A stretch of 64,000 nucleotides of DNA from Flavobacterium fragile. GTDB lineage: Bacteria; Bacteroidota; Bacteroidia; Flavobacteriales; Flavobacteriaceae. Below are positions 61,601 to 64,000 of this stretch, one piece after another (within the stretch, counting starts at the first letter, position 1; the number at the start of each line of letters is the position of its first letter). The notes under the pieces were generated by a model, which was not told where the DNA came from, made no database searches, and saw only the letters and a program-made list of their open reading frames with translations. A program made the position numbers and the translations under genes. The stretch is from contig NZ_JAMLJN010000009.1 of assembly GCF_023634865.1 (NCBI RefSeq), forward strand, positions 37,233 through 101,232, read 5' to 3'.

Positions 61601-64000
61601 AATCAGTTTTAGTAGTTTAGCTGGAGTAATTACTTCTACCAATGTTTATTATCCAGTTATAAGAAATTATTGCGCGGGTCCTGCATTGGATTGTAATACC
61701 AATACGGCACTAAATTTACCAGTTTTCCCTGTTAGTATTGAGGGTAATCGTACGGGTATATCTGGTATTGGTTTAGGTACTGTAAGTAATACTGAGAATG
61801 TAATTAGTGCAGATGCAAGTGATTATGCAACCATAAATTTAACAGCAGGTGTTTTAGCATCGGGTAGTATTTCGGTTAAAGATCAAATCACAAATTATCC
61901 TTCAGGTACTTTTGCAGGTTTTGAAGTTGAGAACCCTTTATTTGTAGACCTATCTTTACTTGGTAATATTACATTAACCACTTACTTAGATGGCGTACAA
62001 GCCGAACAATTTTCGGGTAATAATTTACTTTTGAATGCACCCGTCTTAAGTACGGCCGGACGTCATAAAGTAGGATTTGTTTCTACACAATCTTTTGATG
62101 AGGTAAGACTTTCAATTAATCAAGTAGTTGGAGTAGATTTAGGTTCTACAAAAGTATTTAACACTGTTTTTCAAAAATTTTGTGTAGGTTCAGATTTGTC
62201 TTGTAACACTCCTGCGGTACTAAGTTCTCCAGCCTATCCTTTATATATTAATGGAAAAAATACAGGATACGATGGTTTGATTTGTGCTTTATGTTCGGTT
62301 ACAAATACAGAAAATCTTATCGATTCTAATCCAAACAACTTTGCAACTATTAATTTAACTGCGAGCGTTGGTTCAACGGGAAGTATTTCGGTTAAAGATC
62401 AAATTACAGATTATCCAGCTGGATATTTTGCTGGATTTGATATTGAGAACCCTTCATTACTTAGTGTAGATGCTTTAAATGCAATTCAGGTTGTAACTTA
62501 TTTAAACGGAACACTTCAAGAATCTAAGTCTGGTTCAGGAGCTTTAATTGCTGTTGGAACCGATTTATTGCAAGGAGGCAGCAGAAGAACAATAGGATTT
62601 GTTACTACCCAATCTTTTGATGAGATTCAACTTGTTTTAACGAATACAGCTTTAGTTACCTTAGGTTCTACTCAAGTATATGCGCCAATTTTTGAAAAAT
62701 TTTGTGCTGCTACTATAACGTGTGATCAAACTTATGCTTGGACAAATCCAAACTTTCCAGTAACTATTGATACTGCTCAATCAGGAATTTTTGGTGTAGC
62801 GTGTGTAGATTGTAAAGTGGATAATGCTCAAAATGTATTGTCTTCTAATACTACAGATTATGCAAATATATATTTGAGTGTTGGTGTAGCTGCTACAGGT
62901 TCTATAGCGGTACATGATAATTTATATACTTATCCAGTTGGAACATTTGCTGGTTTTACCATTAAAGATTTAAATAATATAATTGAATTAGATTTATTAA
63001 ATTCTATTACTATTTCTACTTATGATAATGGTGTATTAAAAGAGACAAAATCTGGGGCGCAATTGTTAAATCTTTCATTAATTGCTCCAATTCTAGGCAA
63101 TGAACCCGGACTTTATAATATTGGATTCTATGCCACTTCGTCTTTTGATGAAATAAGAATATCTGTTATTTCTTTAGTTGGTGCCATCAATAACATTAAT
63201 GTTTATGGAGCGTTTGTTGATACCACAAACAGTAATGATGGTCCTGGTGGAACTCTTAACTGTTTGAGTTTAATTGATGCGGTTGCGGACATTGCAGGTC
63301 CGATTAATGGTACTTCAGGTTCAATAAATGTGGTGAACGTACTTACCAATGACACTCTAAATGGAGTAGCGGTAGTTCCTTCAGATGTTATATTAACAAC
63401 AGTAACACCAAATTCTAACTTAGTACTTAACCCAGATGGTAGTGTTGATGTTTTACCAAACACACCAGCGGGAACTTATACGTTAACTTACCAGATTTGT
63501 GAGGTATTAAATTCAACTAATTGCGATACAGCAGTGGTAACGGTTACGGTAACCTCAGGAACAATTGATGCGGTTAATGATGCTGGTACACCAGTTAATG
63601 GTTTTGTAGGAGGAACGGCAGTAGCCAATGTACTTGCAAACGATACTTTAAACGGAACGCCAGTTAACTCGTCAGATGTTACTACAACGTTTGTTTCTTC
63701 TACTAATGTAGGAGTCACTTTATCTGGTACAAGTGTTCAAGTTGCACCAGGTACGCCAGCAGGAACTTACACTTTAACTTACCAAATTTGTGAGGTATTA
63801 AATCCAACGAATTGTGATACTGCGACTGTAAGTGTAACAGTAACAACAGCTCCAATTGATGCTATTAATGATGCTGGTACACTAATTAATGGTTTTGTAG
63901 GAGGTACGGCGGTAGCCAATGTACTTGCAAACGATACTTTAAACGGAACGCCAGTTAATTCATCAGATGTTACTACAACGTTTGTTTCTTCTACTAATGT
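58674..64000 (+). CDS. Giant secreted repeat protein, partial (adhesin-like)
   Basis: One frame runs from ATG at 58674 without a stop to the window edge, giving at least 1,775 residues. Residues 1-43 form a long-headed signal peptide (hydrophobic core LVLVYLLVLHSGASFSQ). Then come four modules of about 162-180 residues: a (44-205), b (206-375), c (376-549) and d (550-732), an Ig/cadherin-like domain (733-834), a second set of the four (835-999, 1000-1169, 1170-1343, 1344-1529), and at least three 97-residue Ig-like repeats from 1535. Modules share YPAGT.AGF, TYL.G and FDE motifs. The style suits type IX-secreted adhesins such as SprB; the C-terminus that would prove it is outside. Confidence 0.9.
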   Translation, partial: MIENYFTSSLIKSNGKLREWFVANVKLVLVYLLVLHSGASFSQCNSETPVPFIDSTFGNLTATGSTSGICLFCSASNPGRLVDSDLNNFATASLPIGVGGSVEFRVTDTNTDYSAGKFVGYRIAPTGALTLDVLGSISIRTYLNGALKETSSGSSLLGVGLLNGTGDYVVGFTTTQDFDAIEISVGGLVGLLNSIDVYYPVIREYCAGPALDCNTYTALNLPLFPVSIEPSHTGVSGVSVATISDVDNVISSSVSDFATISFTLGVAGSASISVKDQLTNYPAGTYAGYEIENSSLVNLSALGNFSLTTYLEGVQQEVFSGNNLLVNVPLLNNTGRFKVGFVSSQSFDEVRFSINQVVGLNLGDTKVYGSIFEKFCAGPALDCNTQTAVSAPTYPVFIDGANTGIDGLVCASCSVTDTENIIDENPSNYAQINLLLSVGNSGSIAVKDQITDYPAGTFAGFTIENPALLNVNALDAITIRTYLNGVLQETKSGTSGLATVGTDLLVGTSKQTIGFISSTAFDEVKITVTNLLTVSLGSVNVYEAVFQKYCPATIECNKSYALINPAFPVTIDGTKTGIEGAVCVACAVNNANNVLTPNTTDYASIAITAGVASTASLAVVDQLSTYPAGTFAGFTINNVSNLVELDLLNSITISTYLDGILRETKNGSQLLGLTLAIPILGTGTGVYNVGFKTALPFDEVRITVGSLVGVINNIDVYGAFIETSATSGGSLVCATIVANDENGVPANGTTGATAYSNILANDTLNGVAVDPNEVVITQVSSSSPNIYLLGTDVMVAPNTPIGNYTLTYRICEVINPSNCSTATVNVLVSSGTLECNSEVPIPFTSNTFDAISATTSTTGICVPGVCGVSNINAIADANLINYATVTTAIGLGVTHNLRVTDANTDYDAGLFVGYRIAPTNGLLSLDLINSMTMRTYLDGVLRETSAGADLLNLNLLGDPTNFVVGFNTTQSFDAIEISFSSLAGVITSTNVYYPVIRNYCAGPALDCNTNTALNLPVFPVSIEGNRTGISGIGLGTVSNTENVISADASDYATINLTAGVLASGSISVKDQITNYPSGTFAGFEVENPLFVDLSLLGNITLTTYLDGVQAEQFSGNNLLLNAPVLSTAGRHKVGFVSTQSFDEVRLSINQVVGVDLGSTKVFNTVFQKFCVGSDLSCNTPAVLSSPAYPLYINGKNTGYDGLICALCSVTNTENLIDSNPNNFATINLTASVGSTGSISVKDQITDYPAGYFAGFDIENPSLLSVDALNAIQVVTYLNGTLQESKSGSGALIAVGTDLLQGGSRRTIGFVTTQSFDEIQLVLTNTALVTLGSTQVYAPIFEKFCAATITCDQTYAWTNPNFPVTIDTAQSGIFGVACVDCKVDNAQNVLSSNTTDYANIYLSVGVAATGSIAVHDNLYTYPVGTFAGFTIKDLNNIIELDLLNSITISTYDNGVLKETKSGAQLLNLSLIAPILGNEPGLYNIGFYATSSFDEIRISVISLVGAINNINVYGAFVDTTNSNDGPGGTLNCLSLIDAVADIAGPINGTSGSINVVNVLTNDTLNGVAVVPSDVILTTVTPNSNLVLNPDGSVDVLPNTPAGTYTLTYQICEVLNSTNCDTAVVTVTVTSGTIDAVNDAGTPVNGFVGGTAVANVLANDTLNGTPVNSSDVTTTFVSSTNVGVTLSGTSVQVAPGTPAGTYTLTYQICEVLNPTNCDTATVSVTVTTAPIDAINDAGTLINGFVGGTAVANVLANDTLNGTPVNSSDVTTTFVSSTN
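58803..61175 (+). repeat. First super-repeat of the giant protein (modules a-b-c-d plus Ig-like)
   Basis: It begins at codon 44 (CNSETPVPF). Module starts are at codons 44, 206, 376 and 550, with the Ig-like domain from codon 733. The equivalent module starts in the second copy are at 835, 1000, 1170 and 1344, so b, c and d are each displaced by exactly 794 codons. Confidence 0.88.
61176..63275 (+). repeat. Second super-repeat of the giant protein (modules a-b-c-d)
   Basis: It begins at codon 835 (CNSEVPIPF). Module b starts CAGPALDCN as in the first copy, and module lengths (165, 170, 174) match 162, 170 and 174. The copies are clearly related but diverged at DNA level. Confidence 0.88.
63276..64000 (+). 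repeat. 97-residue (291-bp) tandem Ig-like repeats
   Basis: Units begin DAVADIAG (codon 1535), DAVNDAGT (1632) and DAINDAGT (1729), each exactly 97 codons apart, ending in TYTLTYQICEVLN and VTVT. The second and the truncated third unit differ at 8 of the 143 bases that can be compared (63567-63709 with 63858-64000). More units probably follow beyond the window. Confidence 0.9.

Noticed and set aside
63203..63718. Two minus-strand open frames inside the repeat region
   Set aside because: They are antisense to the giant protein, whose frame is continuous, and reflect its repeated threonine/valine codons.

Overview
This window reads as a piece of a Flavobacterium-like chromosome (Bacteroidota, Flavobacteriaceae). 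The DNA is AT-rich. Upstream regions repeatedly carry the flavobacterial promoter pattern TTG-N17-23-TAnnTTTG instead of E. coli-type -35/-10 boxes, and Shine-Dalgarno sites are scarce. The proteins include a long SecA without its zinc tail, a DUF4295 protein beside L28/L33, BshC, and many small flavobacterial lipoproteins and DUF families. No tRNA, rRNA, CRISPR array, prophage or intact insertion sequence was seen. The identification rests on reading the sequence and on family knowledge; no search was run.

Layout. 1-5.1 kb: a cobalamin adenosyltransferase, a DUF2795 protein, secA and a small conserved protein. 5.1-16.7 kb: mostly minus-strand housekeeping and transport genes (GlcD-type oxidase, AEC transporter, MATE exporter, ABC ATPase, methyltransferase, ABC-F protein, secreted CocE-type hydrolase), interrupted by plus-strand meaB. 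16.7-24.4 kb: plus-strand glycosyltransferase, 2-oxoacid dehydrogenase E2, exonuclease, FAH-family protein, Hpt protein, cinA, then rpmB-rpmG-DUF4295-ftsY. 24.4-28.6 kb: a serine hydrolase, a lipoprotein, a DUF721 protein, ndk and bshC. 28.7-34.5 kb: a B12-binding radical SAM protein, then a three-gene biotin-dependent acyl-CoA carboxylase operon. 34.5-39.1 kb: small membrane and lipoprotein genes, serA, serC and a LuxC-type acyl-CoA reductase, facing a divergent ferredoxin. 39.2-51.3 kb: a secreted protein, ychF, a lipoprotein plus DUF2459 pair, parE - YhcG-type nuclease - small membrane protein - parC, and fhs. 51.5-57.9 kb: terC, a minus-strand group with murQ, a ZIP transporter and a methyltransferase, a divergent THUMP RNA methyltransferase and small proteins. 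57.9-58.7 kb is non-coding apart from a gene scrap. From 58,674 to the window end runs one uninterrupted giant surface-protein gene.

How genes fit together. The adenosyltransferase, MeaB and the acyl-CoA carboxylase are separate parts of the propionyl-CoA to methylmalonyl-CoA to succinyl-CoA route; the mutase itself lies outside. serA and serC give the first two committed steps of serine synthesis, and Fhs feeds one-carbon units to folate. parE and parC frame two unrelated genes in what looks like a single transcription unit.

Most interesting: (1) the giant protein, at least 1,775 residues, is built from ~170-residue modules arranged a-b-c-d plus an Ig-like domain, and this whole ~794-residue block is duplicated. 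The b module lacks a CxxC motif in both copies. (2) Short dispersed intergenic repeats have counterparts lying in frame inside coding sequences of at least three genes (methyltransferase, glycosyltransferase, radical SAM protein). A 17-nt stretch of the glycosyltransferase gene is identical to an intergenic repeat 40 kb away, and a 13-bp tandem repeat supplies the start codon of the methyltransferase.
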